Below, in pieces: positions 21,180-30,206 of a stretch of DNA of 64,000 nt. Position numbers and translations under genes: made by a program. How positions within the stretch are numbered: position 1 is the first letter of the stretch; each line of letters starts with the position of its first letter. The notes beneath the pieces are model-generated. The model was not told where the DNA came from. It made no database searches and worked only from the letters and a program-made list of their open reading frames with translations. The stretch is from Solwaraspora sp. WMMD406 (GTDB lineage: Bacteria > Actinomycetota > Actinomycetes > Mycobacteriales > Micromonosporaceae), in the NCBI RefSeq assembly GCF_029626025.1, contig NZ_JARUBF010000001.1, forward strand, positions 6,666,001 to 6,730,000, read 5' to 3'.

Positions 21180-24055
21180 CAGCGGTCCCCGCTTCCCCGT
21201 GAGTTCTCGCCGACCAGGGCGAGAAAGGCGTCCTCCAGCCGGCGGCGGGGCACCACCCGGTCCACCGCCACCCCGGCCCGGACCAGTTCGGCCACCACCT
21301 CGCTGCGCGCGGTGCCGTCGACGTCGACGATCAGCCCGCCGTTGACGGACGCGACCGCCCGTACCCCGGACAGCCGGTCCAGCACCGCCTCGGCGGCGGC
21401 CACGTCGGAGACGTCGAACTGCACGCTCGGCGAGTCACCGACGATGTCGTCGACCGGACCGGACGCCACCACCCGGCCCTTGTTGACCACCACCGCGTGG
21501 GTACAGGTCTGCTCCACCTCGGCCAGCAGGTGGCTGGAGACCAGCACCGCCCGCCCGCCGGTCGCGTACCGCTTGAGGACCCGGCGCATCTCGGCGATCT
21601 GCGGCGGATCGAGCCCGTCGGTCGGTTCGTCGAGGACCAGCAGCTCCGGCAGCCCGAGCATGGCTTGGGCGATGGCCAGCCGTTGCCGCATGCCGTGGCT
21701 GTAGTTACGGATCCGGCGGTGCACCGAATCCCCCAGGCCGGCGATGTCGAGGGCTTCGTCGAAGTGGGCGTCCGCCGCCGGGCGTCCGGTGGCCTGCCAG
21801 TACGCCCGCAGGTTGTCGATGCCGGACAGGTGCGGCAGGAAGCCGGGTCCTTCGACGAGCGACCCGATCCGGGACAGCACCGGCGCACCCGGCACAAGCC
21901 GGTGTCCGAAGACCAGGATCTTCCCGGTGGTTGGCTGGGTCAGCCCCATCAACACCCGCAGTGTGGTGGTCTTGCCGGCGCCGTTGGGCCCGAGCAGCCC
22001 GACGACCTGACCGCGCTCGACAGTGAAGTCGACCCGTTCGACCGCGACGAACCCGTCGCCGTACTCCTTGCGGAGGTCGCGCACCACCAGCGGGGTCTGG
22101 GCGTGCTCCGCGACCACCGTGTGGTCGGCTCGCCGCTGCCGCAGCCGGACGACGGTGACCACCACGATCAACCCGATCACGATCGCGGCGACCAGCCCGG
22201 CGAGCACCCAGCGCCACAACGCCGCCGAGGTGGCAATCGGTTCACCCGCCACCTGCGGCAGGCTCAGCTGCGCGGCGGCGCCGGACCCGATCCCGACGGT
22301 GTAGACGGTCGGCTCGACCGGGGTGGCGTACGCCTGGTCGGAGGTGGCGACGACGATCCGCAGCCGGTTGCCGGCCTCGAAGCGGTGCACGATCGCCGGC
22401 AGGGTCACCTCGACCGGTTCCGCGTCGGCGACGTCGGCCGGCAGGCCGGTCAGCCGTACCGGGGCGATCAGCCCGCTGGGCAGGGACATCGTGCCGTCCG
22501 GGTCGACGTCGTACAGCTTGACGAACAGCACCGCCTCGCCGGTCGGCGACGCGGCCCGGACCGACACGGTCGGCGCGCCGACGACGTCGACCGGGTCGGC
22601 CAGCGGAGCGGAGTCGAAGTGGGCGTGCTGGCCGGGCACCTCCCCGGCGACCCCGCCGAGCAGGCTGGCCAAGCCGCCGGAGAACGGCAGCGCGGAGATC
22701 GCCGCCGGGTTGCCGGCCGGCGGGTTGGCGATCGGCCGTGGCGGGCCGGCGACGTCGACCGTCGCGGCATCGGTGCCGGCGGTGCCGGGATAGTCGGTCA
22801 CCTGGTAGCCGGTGGCGACCAGCCCACGGTCCATCGCGTCGAACCCGGCAACCCGCGACCAGGTGAAACTGCCGCTGGGCGGTTCCCCGGCGCCGGCGAC
22901 GTAGTGGTCGAGCCACTGTGCGGTGAGGAACTTGACCCGGTCCTGGTCGTTGCTCGGTCCGCTGCCGCCGTCGTGGCCGCCGGTGAACCAGGCCACCCGT
23001 ACCGGGGTGCCGTTGGCGGCGATGCCCCGGGCGTTGGCGTCGGCTTCGGCGAGCGGGAACAGGGTGTCCACCCCGCCCTGGATCAGCAGCGTCGGCGCGG
23101 TGATCTGGTCCAGTACGCGGTCCGGGCTGGAGCGGTCGAGCAGGGCGACCGCCTCCGGGGTACCGCGTCCGGTGGTGGCGATCGCCAGGTAGGCGGCGCA
23201 GACGTCGGCGGCGAACCGCCCGCAGGCCGGGTCGACACCGGCCAGCCCCGGCGGTACGGCGTTCGGGTCCGGCCGACCGGTGGGCTCGTCGGCGGAGGGC
23301 TCGTCAGCGGGCGGCTCGCCGACGGTGGGCTCGCCGTCGACCGACGGGTCACCGAGACCTGTCGCGGGGACCGCGCCGTTGCCGAAGAAGAGTCCCGCCC
23401 AGCCCTTCTTGAACACCCCGTCGACCGGGTCCGCACCGGTGGACTCCGGCAGGAACGACCGGGCCAGATCGTTCCAGGTGATCATCGGCACGATCGCGTC
23501 GACCCGGTCGTCCTGGGCGGCCAGCAGCAGAGCCAACGCGCCACCGTACGAGCCGCCGACCACACCGACCTGCGGATCCCCGGCGGCGTCGGTGCGCACC
23601 TCGGGTCGCTCGGCGAGCCAGTCGAGCAGCCCGGACGCGTCCCGTACCTCGTAGTCGGGGTCGTTGAGGTGGATCTGCCCGCCGCTGAGCCCGAAACCAC
23701 GGGCCGTGTACGCCAGGACCGCGTAGCCGAGCCCGGCTAGCTCCTCGGCGTCGGTGGCGATCGTCTCTTTGCTGCCGCCGAACCCGTGAGCCAGCAACAC
23801 CGCCGGAACCGGGTCGGTGGCCGACGCCGACGTCGGCAGGTAGAACGTGGTGTCCAGGTCGACCGGCTGGTCACCGGCCGGACCGGAGCGGACGGTGATC
23901 CGCTGCTCGGTGGCGGTGTACGGCAGCGACTCCGGCCAGAACGCCCAGGCGACCACCCCGGCGACGAGCGCGATGGTGAGCACCGCGCCGAGCAGCCGCC
24001 GACGGTGCGGCCGGGGCAGGGCACGACGGAGTCGGCCGGAGATCGAAGTCGACAT
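21179..24055 (-). CDS. Fusion of secreted S15/CocE-like alpha/beta hydrolase and ABC transporter ATPase
   Basis: 958-residue protein in a rare order. A signal anchor (LLGAVLTIALVAGVVAWAF) precedes a peptidase S15-type alpha/beta hydrolase: oxyanion region LLAHGFGGSKE, nucleophile S169 in GVVGGSYGGALAL, and a jelly-roll C-domain ending near residue 610. A membrane segment (WVLAGLVAAIVIGLIVVVTVV) then leads to a complete cytoplasmic ABC ATPase with Walker A GLLGPNGAGKTTTL (about 690), signature YSHGMRQR, Walker B LLVLDEPTDGLD and H-loop SSHLL. The topology puts the hydrolase outside and the ATPase inside. It is coupled to the permease downstream. GTG 24064 is an alternative start. Confidence 0.9.
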   Translation of the reverse strand: MSTSISGRLRRALPRPHRRRLLGAVLTIALVAGVVAWAFWPESLPYTATEQRITVRSGPAGDQPVDLDTTFYLPTSASATDPVPAVLLAHGFGGSKETIATDAEELAGLGYAVLAYTARGFGLSGGQIHLNDPDYEVRDASGLLDWLAERPEVRTDAAGDPQVGVVGGSYGGALALLLAAQDDRVDAIVPMITWNDLARSFLPESTGADPVDGVFKKGWAGLFFGNGAVPATGLGDPSVDGEPTVGEPPADEPSADEPTGRPDPNAVPPGLAGVDPACGRFAADVCAAYLAIATTGRGTPEAVALLDRSSPDRVLDQITAPTLLIQGGVDTLFPLAEADANARGIAANGTPVRVAWFTGGHDGGSGPSNDQDRVKFLTAQWLDHYVAGAGEPPSGSFTWSRVAGFDAMDRGLVATGYQVTDYPGTAGTDAATVDVAGPPRPIANPPAGNPAAISALPFSGGLASLLGGVAGEVPGQHAHFDSAPLADPVDVVGAPTVSVRAASPTGEAVLFVKLYDVDPDGTMSLPSGLIAPVRLTGLPADVADAEPVEVTLPAIVHRFEAGNRLRIVVATSDQAYATPVEPTVYTVGIGSGAAAQLSLPQVAGEPIATSAALWRWVLAGLVAAIVIGLIVVVTVVRLRQRRADHTVVAEHAQTPLVVRDLRKEYGDGFVAVERVDFTVERGQVVGLLGPNGAGKTTTLRVLMGLTQPTTGKILVFGHRLVPGAPVLSRIGSLVEGPGFLPHLSGIDNLRAYWQATGRPAADAHFDEALDIAGLGDSVHRRIRNYSHGMRQRLAIAQAMLGLPELLVLDEPTDGLDPPQIAEMRRVLKRYATGGRAVLVSSHLLAEVEQTCTHAVVVNKGRVVASGPVDDIVGDSPSVQFDVSDVAAAEAVLDRLSGVRAVASVNGGLIVDVDGTARSEVVAELVRAGVAVDRVVPRRRLEDAFLALVGENSRGSGDR

Positions 24056-24153
24056 GAGCCACACGGTACGGCGCGGCGCGAGCCCGTACCTGTGAACCCT
24101 CTCAGCGACCCCGACGCGGCCGGCGGGATGCGGCGGACCGATAGTCTCGGCGG

Positions 24154-26484
24154 GTGGCCGACCGCGAACTGACCTTGACCGCGAGCCTGCGACCAGCGGC
24201 GTTGGACGCCCGGCGGGGCATCGTACGGCTGCATCCGGAGGTGCTGGCCGCGCTCGGCATCGCCGCCGGCGATCCCGTCCGGCTGACCGGCCGGCGGGTC
24301 AGCGCCGGGGTCGCGGCCCGGGCCGAGGCCGGAGCCAGCCGCGCCCTGCTGTACGCCGACGACCTCACCCTGGGCAACCTCGGTCTGCGCGACGGCGGCC
24401 AGGTTACGGTGTCGCCGGTGCCGACGGTGGCCGCCCGAGTGGTGCTGCTCGACGGTCCGGCCGAGATCGTCGCGGTGGTCAGCCCGGAGATGCTGCGCCT
24501 GGCGCTGCTCGGCAAGGTGGTCACCCCCGGCGACGACGTGTCGCTGCTGCCGCAGGACATCTTCTCCGACTCGGCGCACCGGGGACTGATCGAGGCGGCG
24601 CGACGCAGCCTGGCGAACACCGTCGGGTTCCTGTGGACCAGCACCCTGCTGACCGTGCTCGCGGCCGAGCCGGTCGGGGTCGGCGCGTCAGCCGGATCGG
24701 GCCAGACCGGCGTGGCACCCGGACCGGGCCAGACCGGCGTGGCACCCGGACCGGGCCAGACCGGCGCATCGGTCGGATCCGACGGCGCGGTGCTGGTCAC
24801 CATGGACACCGTCGTCGGCTGGGCGCACGGCCCGGTCACCCACGGATCGACCGGCGAAGAGGTACGCCCGCTCGGCGTCACGCCGCCGCCGGCCGCACCG
24901 GACTTCGTCGACGAACCGCTGCCGAGCCTGGCCGACCTGCCCGGCCTGCGGGCCCAGGCCGACGAGCTGACCGAACTGCTCGACCTCGGCTTCCACCACC
25001 GGGAGGTGCTGGCCCGGCTCGGCACCACGGTGTCCCTCGGGGTGCTGCTCAGCGGACCCGCAGGTTCGGGCAAGTCTGCGCTGGTCAAGGCGGTGGCCGC
25101 CGCGCTGGACGCGCGGGTCGTGGCGGTCTGGGCCCCGGAGGTCGCGGCGCTGACCAACGACGCTGCCGCGCGCCGGCTGCGCGAGGCCGCCGCCTCGGTA
25201 CGGCGTGGCGACGCCGCCGTTCTGCTGATCGCCGACGTTGACGCGCTCGCCCCACGCGACGAGTCTGGCCCGCTGGCGACCGTGTTCCGGCAGCTGCTCG
25301 CCGAGACGGTGGCGGCCGGCGCGGCGGTGGTCTGCACCACCAGTCACCCGGAAGCACTCGACCCCGGCCTGCGCGGGCCGGACCTGCTCGCCGTACAGAT
25401 CACGGTGCCGCTGCCGGACACGGCGATGCGTCGGGAACAGTTGACCGTGTTGACCAGGGCGATGCCGTTGGAGGAGGACGTCCGGCTCGACGAGGTGGCC
25501 GGCCGGACGCCCGGTTTCGTCGCCGCCGACCTCGCCGCGCTGGTCCGCGAAGCCGGGGTACGGGCGGCGCTGCGGCAGAAGTCGGCGGAGACGCCGATGG
25601 TGACGATGGCCGACTTCGACGCGGCGCTGGAGGTGGTCCGACCGACCTCGATGTCGACCTCCACTCTGGAGCTGTCGCGGGTGACGTTGGACGACGTCGG
25701 GGACATGGCGCAGGTCAAGGAGACACTCACCGAATCGGTGCTCTGGCCGTTGACCTATCCGGACACGTTCGCCCGGCTGGGCGTGCAGCCGCCGCGTGGG
25801 GTGCTGCTCTACGGTCCGCCCGGCTGCGGAAAGACGTTCTTGGTGACCGCGCTGGCCGGCACCGGCAAGGCGAACGTGTTGTCGGTCAAAGGTGCCGAAC
25901 TGCTGTCCAAGTGGGTCGGCGAGAGCGAACGGGCGGTCCGCGAGTTGTTCCGCCGGGCCCGGGAGGCCGCTCCGACGTTGGTCTTCCTGGACGAGGTGGA
26001 CGCCTTGGCCCCGGTCCGGGGTCAGTCCTCGGATGGTGGGACGACCGATCGGGTGGTGGCGGCCCTGCTCACCGAACTCGACGGGGTGGAGACGCTGCGC
26101 AACGTGGTGGTGGTCGGGGCAACCAACCGTCCCGACCTGATCGACCCGGCGTTACTGCGACCGGGGCGGCTGGAGCGGCTGGTATACGTACCGCCGCCGG
26201 ACGGCGCGGCCCGAGGGGAGATCCTCAAGGCGGCGGCCCGCTCGGTCCCGCTGGCCGACGACGTCGACCTGGCCGCGCTGGGTGAGTCGTTGGACGGCTT
26301 CTCGGCGGCGGACTGCGCCGCGTTGATCCGGGAAGCCGCGCTGGCCGCGATGCGAGAGTCTCTCGAAGCGTCATCGGTGTCGGCGGCGCATGTCGCGGCA
26401 GCGCGGGAACGGGTCCGACCGTCGCTGGATCCGGCCCAGGTCGCCTGGCTGGCCGCGTACGCCGATCAGCAGGCGGCCAGATAG
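24154..26484 (+). CDS. CDC48/VCP-like AAA ATPase with two AAA domains
   Basis: 776-residue protein. Residues 1-85 are a CDC48-type N-domain (LHPEVLAALGIAAGDPVRL, LYADDLTLGNLGLRDG). A linker follows with three copies of GPGQTGVAP-like repeats (about 187-207). D1 has Walker A GPAGSGKS (K307), but its Walker B reads LLIADVDAL, with Val362 where Glu is expected. D2 is canonical: GPPGCGKT (K560), VFLDEVDAL (D613, E614) and TNRPDLIDPALLRPGRLE. ATP hydrolysis is therefore expected mainly in D2. It probably unfolds or remodels proteins. Start GTG 24154. Confidence 0.93.
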   Translation: MADRELTLTASLRPAALDARRGIVRLHPEVLAALGIAAGDPVRLTGRRVSAGVAARAEAGASRALLYADDLTLGNLGLRDGGQVTVSPVPTVAARVVLLDGPAEIVAVVSPEMLRLALLGKVVTPGDDVSLLPQDIFSDSAHRGLIEAARRSLANTVGFLWTSTLLTVLAAEPVGVGASAGSGQTGVAPGPGQTGVAPGPGQTGASVGSDGAVLVTMDTVVGWAHGPVTHGSTGEEVRPLGVTPPPAAPDFVDEPLPSLADLPGLRAQADELTELLDLGFHHREVLARLGTTVSLGVLLSGPAGSGKSALVKAVAAALDARVVAVWAPEVAALTNDAAARRLREAAASVRRGDAAVLLIADVDALAPRDESGPLATVFRQLLAETVAAGAAVVCTTSHPEALDPGLRGPDLLAVQITVPLPDTAMRREQLTVLTRAMPLEEDVRLDEVAGRTPGFVAADLAALVREAGVRAALRQKSAETPMVTMADFDAALEVVRPTSMSTSTLELSRVTLDDVGDMAQVKETLTESVLWPLTYPDTFARLGVQPPRGVLLYGPPGCGKTFLVTALAGTGKANVLSVKGAELLSKWVGESERAVRELFRRAREAAPTLVFLDEVDALAPVRGQSSDGGTTDRVVAALLTELDGVETLRNVVVVGATNRPDLIDPALLRPGRLERLVYVPPPDGAARGEILKAAARSVPLADDVDLAALGESLDGFSAADCAALIREAALAAMRESLEASSVSAAHVAAARERVRPSLDPAQVAWLAAYADQQAAR

Positions 26485-26512
26485 CCGTCCGCCGTCCGAC
26501 GGGCTGCCTGGC

Positions 26513-27076
26513 TCACACCGCCAGGTCGGTGGCGTAGGCCTCGTCGAGCCAGAACCGGGCCCGAATTTGTCCGTCTTCGACGGATATGATCGCGCCGCAC
26601 CGGCGGAGCAGGTTGATGGCGGACCGATTGGCGGTGGTGGTCCGGGCGATGACGACTTGGGCCCCGAGCCGGACCGCCTCGTCGAGGACGGCGCGCAGCG
26701 CGCCCGAGCCGATGCCGCGTCCCCGTGCCGAACGGCTGAGCCAGATGCCGGTCTCCACAGCGGCCGCCTCGTCAAGCTGGGTCAGTCGGATGCCGCCGAC
26801 GACGTCACCGCCGATCGTGATCGCGTACATGATGGTGCCGGCCGGCCCGAGGCCGCCGCCGCCGTAGTGGGCCCGGTGGAAGTCGCGGAAGGCGTCCCGC
26901 CGAGCCGCCGTCCAGCCGGCAGGTCCTGGTACGAGTGGCATGACCTCGCCGGGGTCGGCCTCGGCCACGGCGGCGGACAGCAACGGCTCCAGCAGGTCGT
27001 CGCCCATCGGAGTCAATCGCACGTCATGCCGCACGCCGGTAGTCTCCCAGTCCGCCGTCGGGTCCGCGTTACTCAT
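26513..27076 (-). CDS. GNAT acetyltransferase (RimJ/RimL-like)
   Basis: 187-residue single-domain GNAT. ETGIWLSRSARGRGIGSGALRA holds the acetyl-CoA loop, followed by VVIARTTTANRSAINLLRRCGA, the arrangement seen in RimJ/RimL-type enzymes. The substrate is unknown. It is convergent with the AAA ATPase gene 28 bases away. Confidence 0.85.
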   Translation of the reverse strand: MSNADPTADWETTGVRHDVRLTPMGDDLLEPLLSAAVAEADPGEVMPLVPGPAGWTAARRDAFRDFHRAHYGGGGLGPAGTIMYAITIGGDVVGGIRLTQLDEAAAVETGIWLSRSARGRGIGSGALRAVLDEAVRLGAQVVIARTTTANRSAINLLRRCGAIISVEDGQIRARFWLDEAYATDLAV

Positions 27077-27397
27077 TCCGCACCCTCCACCTACCCAGCC
27101 GGTAGCCCTTCAGACGGGTAATTGCTCAGTCCGGAGGTCCTCGAAACGGGTGGGCCAGCTGATTCGACCCGGAACCCATCGACCATGAGAGATATTGCTG
27201 GTCAGCCTGACAGGTCCGGCTTGTCCGGGACCGGGCCAGGCGGCACGCGATCTGGGCCACTGAATTCACCCGGGAGCATCTCGCCAACCGTAAGGAATGG
27301 ATCCAACACCGAAGGTAGCGTGACTCGTAGGTTGGTGTCGAGGACCGCAGGCCACCCGGCTGCGATCGGCACCAGGGAACGCAGGGGGTCAGCAGAC
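27077..27397. other. Intergenic region without a recognisable gene
   Basis: 321 bp between divergent genes, somewhat lower in G+C. It presumably holds both promoters. No RNA gene, convincing -35/-10 pair or long inverted repeat was seen. AGGGGG at about 27383 serves the small gene starting at 27398. Confidence 0.4.
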
Positions 27398-27610
27398 ATG
27401 TTGCAGCAGCTGCACGAGAAGGGCCTACGGGCCGAACACCTGTACGCGGCGGGGGTCGTCAGCATCGCCATCTCGTTCGTGAGCTGGACGCTGTCCAAGC
27501 GCTTCGAGGCCGCCGGGATCGACCGAGCCGACCGGTGGGGCATCTTCGTCGGCGAGTGGGCGCCCACCTTCATCGCCCTCGGCAACGGTCTCAAAATGTA
27601 CGAGAAGTGA
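27398..27610 (+). CDS. Small membrane protein of unknown function
   Basis: 70-residue protein, MLQQLHEKGLRAEHLYAAG..., with one clear membrane segment (LYAAGVVSIAISFVSWTLS) and a second moderately hydrophobic stretch (WAPTFIALGNGLKM). ATG 27398 lies ten bases after AGGGGG. An upstream in-frame ATG exists but has no ribosome site and would add an unlikely basic, Ser/Thr/Gly-rich N-terminus. Function is unknown. Confidence 0.7.
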   Translation: MLQQLHEKGLRAEHLYAAGVVSIAISFVSWTLSKRFEAAGIDRADRWGIFVGEWAPTFIALGNGLKMYEK

Positions 27611-27653
27611 TCACCCACGTCACCCAGGTCACCAGCTGACCAGCGGGTCGACG

Positions 27654-28094
27654 TCAGCGGCGCCGGGCCCGGGACCTCGCCGCTCGTAGTCGCCGCAGCC
27701 GGGCCACCAGCACCGGCTCGGCGGCCAGTGCGGACGGCTCGTCCAGCAACTGGTTGAGCAGCTGATAGTACCGCGTCGCGGAGATCCCGAACGTGTCGCG
27801 GATCGCCTGTTCCTTGGCCCCGGCATGCTTCCACCACTGCCGCTCGAAGTCGAGGATGCGCCGCTCACGGTCGCCAAGCCCCGGACGTTCGTCCGACGCC
27901 GCCAGTCCGGCGTCCCGCGTCGGGAGGTCGGTGTCCGACGCTGCCAGCTCGGTGTCGGTGTCGGTGTCGGTGCGCTGCCGGGGAACGCTCGGCACCGTAC
28001 CAGGCGCCACCGCCGGACCGGACCCGGACCCGGGCTGGGTTTCGTCGGCGGCCGGCACCCTCACCAGCGTAATCGCCGCGACCAGCCGGCGCAT
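27654..28094 (-). CDS. DUF3263 protein
   Basis: 146-residue protein whose C-terminal 80 residues match DUF3263 closely: LGDRERRILDFERQWWKHAG, AKEQAIRDTFGISATRYYQL, followed by an Arg-rich tail. The family is small, actinobacterial and likely DNA-binding (helix-turn-helix-like ATRYYQLLNQLLD). Function is not established. The N-terminal half is variable, with TDTDTDT/ASDTDLP repeats. ATG 28094 has no strong ribosome site, and a GTG about 20 codons downstream is possible. It lies 17 bases after the ABC permease in the same direction. Confidence 0.82.
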   Translation of the reverse strand: MRRLVAAITLVRVPAADETQPGSGSGPAVAPGTVPSVPRQRTDTDTDTELAASDTDLPTRDAGLAASDERPGLGDRERRILDFERQWWKHAGAKEQAIRDTFGISATRYYQLLNQLLDEPSALAAEPVLVARLRRLRAARSRARRR

Positions 28095-28111
28095 CCGGCG
28101 ACGTGCCAGGA

Positions 28112-29125
28112 TCAGGTCACGTCGCGGCGTCGAATCATCCACGCCGCCACGCCGAGCACCACCAGCACTGTCACCGCGATCAACCCGCCGGTGTGTAGCC
28201 AGGTCAACTCCAACGTCGACGGCACGCACTCGGCACCCCCGGGCGGGCATGCCCGCCAGTCGCTCAGCTCGACCGCGCCGTCCATCCAGGCGATCCAGTA
28301 CGTCGGGATCAGCCACGCCTCCACGTACCGCGCGTCGACGAGCTCGGCCAGGAAACCGAGTGCGGACTGTCCGAGTACGAGAAACGCGAGCACTCCGCCA
28401 AGAGCCAGGGCGGTGTGCCGGCCGATCGCGGCCAGTCCGAAGCCGACCGCCGCCGCCGCCGCGACCAGTACGAGTACCCGCGACTCGCTCAGGGCGAACG
28501 ACTGCCAGGCACCACCGGTCATCCCGTCCGGGTCGCCCCGCAGCACGGCGGTCACCCAGTGCGCCGCGGTCCACACCCCGACCGCCGGTACGGTCACCGC
28601 GATGGTGCCGGTCAGCAGTGCGGCGAGTTTGGTGAACAGGACCTGGAGCCGCCGTGGCCGCCACAGCAGCAGGTTCATCATCCCGCCGGAGGTCCACTCG
28701 GCCCCGACGAAGGACGCTCCGACCACGAAGAAGACCAGCGTCAACAAGCTGGAGAAGGTGTGGAGGGTGGCCGGGAACTGGTCACGGAACTCGAAGGTCG
28801 CCGGGAGGTAGTGCTCGGCCAGGAACGACTCCCGAGGCGGCGGGGTGATGCTGGCACAGTCCGGTGGGAACTGTCCGGCGTCGGCGCCGCCGCTGGTCTT
28901 GCTCCGTTCGCACTCGGCCCGCCACTGCTCGGTCCAGGTGATGCTGAGCTGATACTCCCGTTCGGCGGTCCGTTCGGCCTCGGCGTAGGCGGCGGCGTCG
29001 AGCTTCTGGTTGGTGAGGAAGGTTCCGGCGGCGACGGCGGCCAGCACGAGTAGGCCGGCGAGCACCAGGTAGCGCACGAAGCGCCGCTTGACGAGACGGC
29101 GCAGTTCCGCCCGGTACAGGTTCAT
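28112..29125 (-). CDS. ABC-2 type transporter permease
   Basis: 337-residue permease. The first membrane segment is YLVLAGLLVLAAVAAGTFL, then a long extracytoplasmic loop with three cysteines (ECERSKTSGG, PPDCASITPP) before the remaining five segments. The cytoplasmic stretch EWTSGGMMNLLLWRPRRLQV is typical of ABC-2 exporters. The ATG overlaps the stop of the ATPase gene (ATGA), so the pair is coupled. The cargo is unknown. Confidence 0.9.
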   Translation of the reverse strand: MNLYRAELRRLVKRRFVRYLVLAGLLVLAAVAAGTFLTNQKLDAAAYAEAERTAEREYQLSITWTEQWRAECERSKTSGGADAGQFPPDCASITPPPRESFLAEHYLPATFEFRDQFPATLHTFSSLLTLVFFVVGASFVGAEWTSGGMMNLLLWRPRRLQVLFTKLAALLTGTIAVTVPAVGVWTAAHWVTAVLRGDPDGMTGGAWQSFALSESRVLVLVAAAAAVGFGLAAIGRHTALALGGVLAFLVLGQSALGFLAELVDARYVEAWLIPTYWIAWMDGAVELSDWRACPPGGAECVPSTLELTWLHTGGLIAVTVLVVLGVAAWMIRRRDVT

Positions 29126-30150
29126 CGGCCTGCTCCCTGCTGCGCGGCGGCGGTGCCGGTGGCGGTGGCGGTGGCGGTCAGTTCCAGGAACACGCTTTCG
29201 AGATCCACCGAGACGGGTGCCAACTCGCTGACGTACAGGTCAGCGCCGGCCAGCGTACGGGTGACCCAGGCCGGCTGGTCGACACCGTGCACCACCAAGT
29301 GGTCCGGGTGCCGGGTGACGGTGACCGTGGCGGCGGTCCCGGTCGACGCGGCTTTGGTCGACGCGGCTTCGGCCGACGCGGCTTCGGCCGACGCGGCTTC
29401 GGTCAGCGCGGCTTCGGCGGCCGGCAGGTCGGTGACGGCTTCCAGGCGTACCAGCAGACCACCCCGGGAATGCGCGGCCAGCACCTCGGTCACCGGACCG
29501 GCGACCACCCGGCGCCCCCGGGAGATGATGGTCACCGAGTCGCAGATCAGCTGGATCTCGCCGAGGATGTGGCTGGACAGCACGACGGTCGTACCGCTGT
29601 CCACCAGGTCACGCATCAGCGTGCGCATCTCCCGGATGCCGGCCGGGTCGAGCCCGTTGGCCGGTTCGTCGAGAATCAGCAGCTGCGGTTCCTTGAGCAG
29701 GGCGGAGGCCACCGCGAGCCGTTGCCGCATGCCGAGAGAGTAGGTCCGGACCCGGTCACCGGCCCGCTCGGTCAGACCGACCAGGTCCAGCACCGCCGGG
29801 ACCCGCTGTGGTGCCACTCCCCCGGCCTGGGCAAGCAACGACAGGGTGTCGCGGGCGGTGAAGTGCGGGAAGAACTGCGGGCTCTCCACGATGGCGCCGA
29901 CCTTGCCGATCACCTCCGACAGGTGCTCGGGGACGGACTGGCCGAGGATGGCCATTTCACCGCCGTTCGGGGCGACCAGGCCGAGCAGCGTACGCAGGGT
30001 GGTGGTCTTGCCGGACCCGTTCGGGCCGAGGAAGCCGTGCACCTGACCGGCCTCGACGGACATGTCGAACCCGTCCAGGGCGTGTCGGACGCCATGTCGT
30101 CGGCTCCGGTACGTCTTGCGTAGTCCGGCTATCTCCAGTACCGCCGTCAC
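29122..30150 (-). CDS. ABC transporter ATP-binding protein
   Basis: 342-residue exporter ATPase: Walker A GFLGPNGSGKTTTL (about 39), signature YSLGMRQRLA, Walker B LLILDEPANGLD and SSHILGE. The C-terminal extension holds a low-complexity stretch (EAASAEAASAEAASTKAAS) made by 15-bp DNA repeats at about 29344-29415. It partners the overlapping permease downstream. The layout resembles bacitracin- or lantibiotic-type exporters, but nothing nearby identifies the cargo. Confidence 0.93.
   Translation of the reverse strand: MTAVLEIAGLRKTYRSRRHGVRHALDGFDMSVEAGQVHGFLGPNGSGKTTTLRTLLGLVAPNGGEMAILGQSVPEHLSEVIGKVGAIVESPQFFPHFTARDTLSLLAQAGGVAPQRVPAVLDLVGLTERAGDRVRTYSLGMRQRLAVASALLKEPQLLILDEPANGLDPAGIREMRTLMRDLVDSGTTVVLSSHILGEIQLICDSVTIISRGRRVVAGPVTEVLAAHSRGGLLVRLEAVTDLPAAEAALTEAASAEAASAEAASTKAASTGTAATVTVTRHPDHLVVHGVDQPAWVTRTLAGADLYVSELAPVSVDLESVFLELTATATATGTAAAQQGAGR
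29344..29415 (-). repeat. In-frame 15-bp repeats inside the ABC ATPase gene
   Basis: Four to five copies of a GACGCGGCTTCGGCC-like unit. They encode (E/K)AAS repeats in a non-catalytic C-terminal region, so copy number can change without a frameshift. Confidence 0.85.
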
Positions 30151-30206
30151 CCGCGTCGCCTCCCCGCCGCTGTGCCAGGACGACGCACACCATACGCCGG
30201 TCGGGA

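Noticed and set aside
18447..21704. Open frame of over 1000 codons on the plus strand across the Hsp70-like and ABC genes
   Set aside because: It crosses two clear genes and an intergenic repeat on the opposite strand, and its product is Arg/Gly-rich without recognisable domains. This is a high-G+C artefact.
21497..23740. Long plus-strand frame opposite the hydrolase/ATPase fusion
   Set aside because: It is antisense to conserved motifs (Walker A, GGSYGG) and has no start signal or domain.
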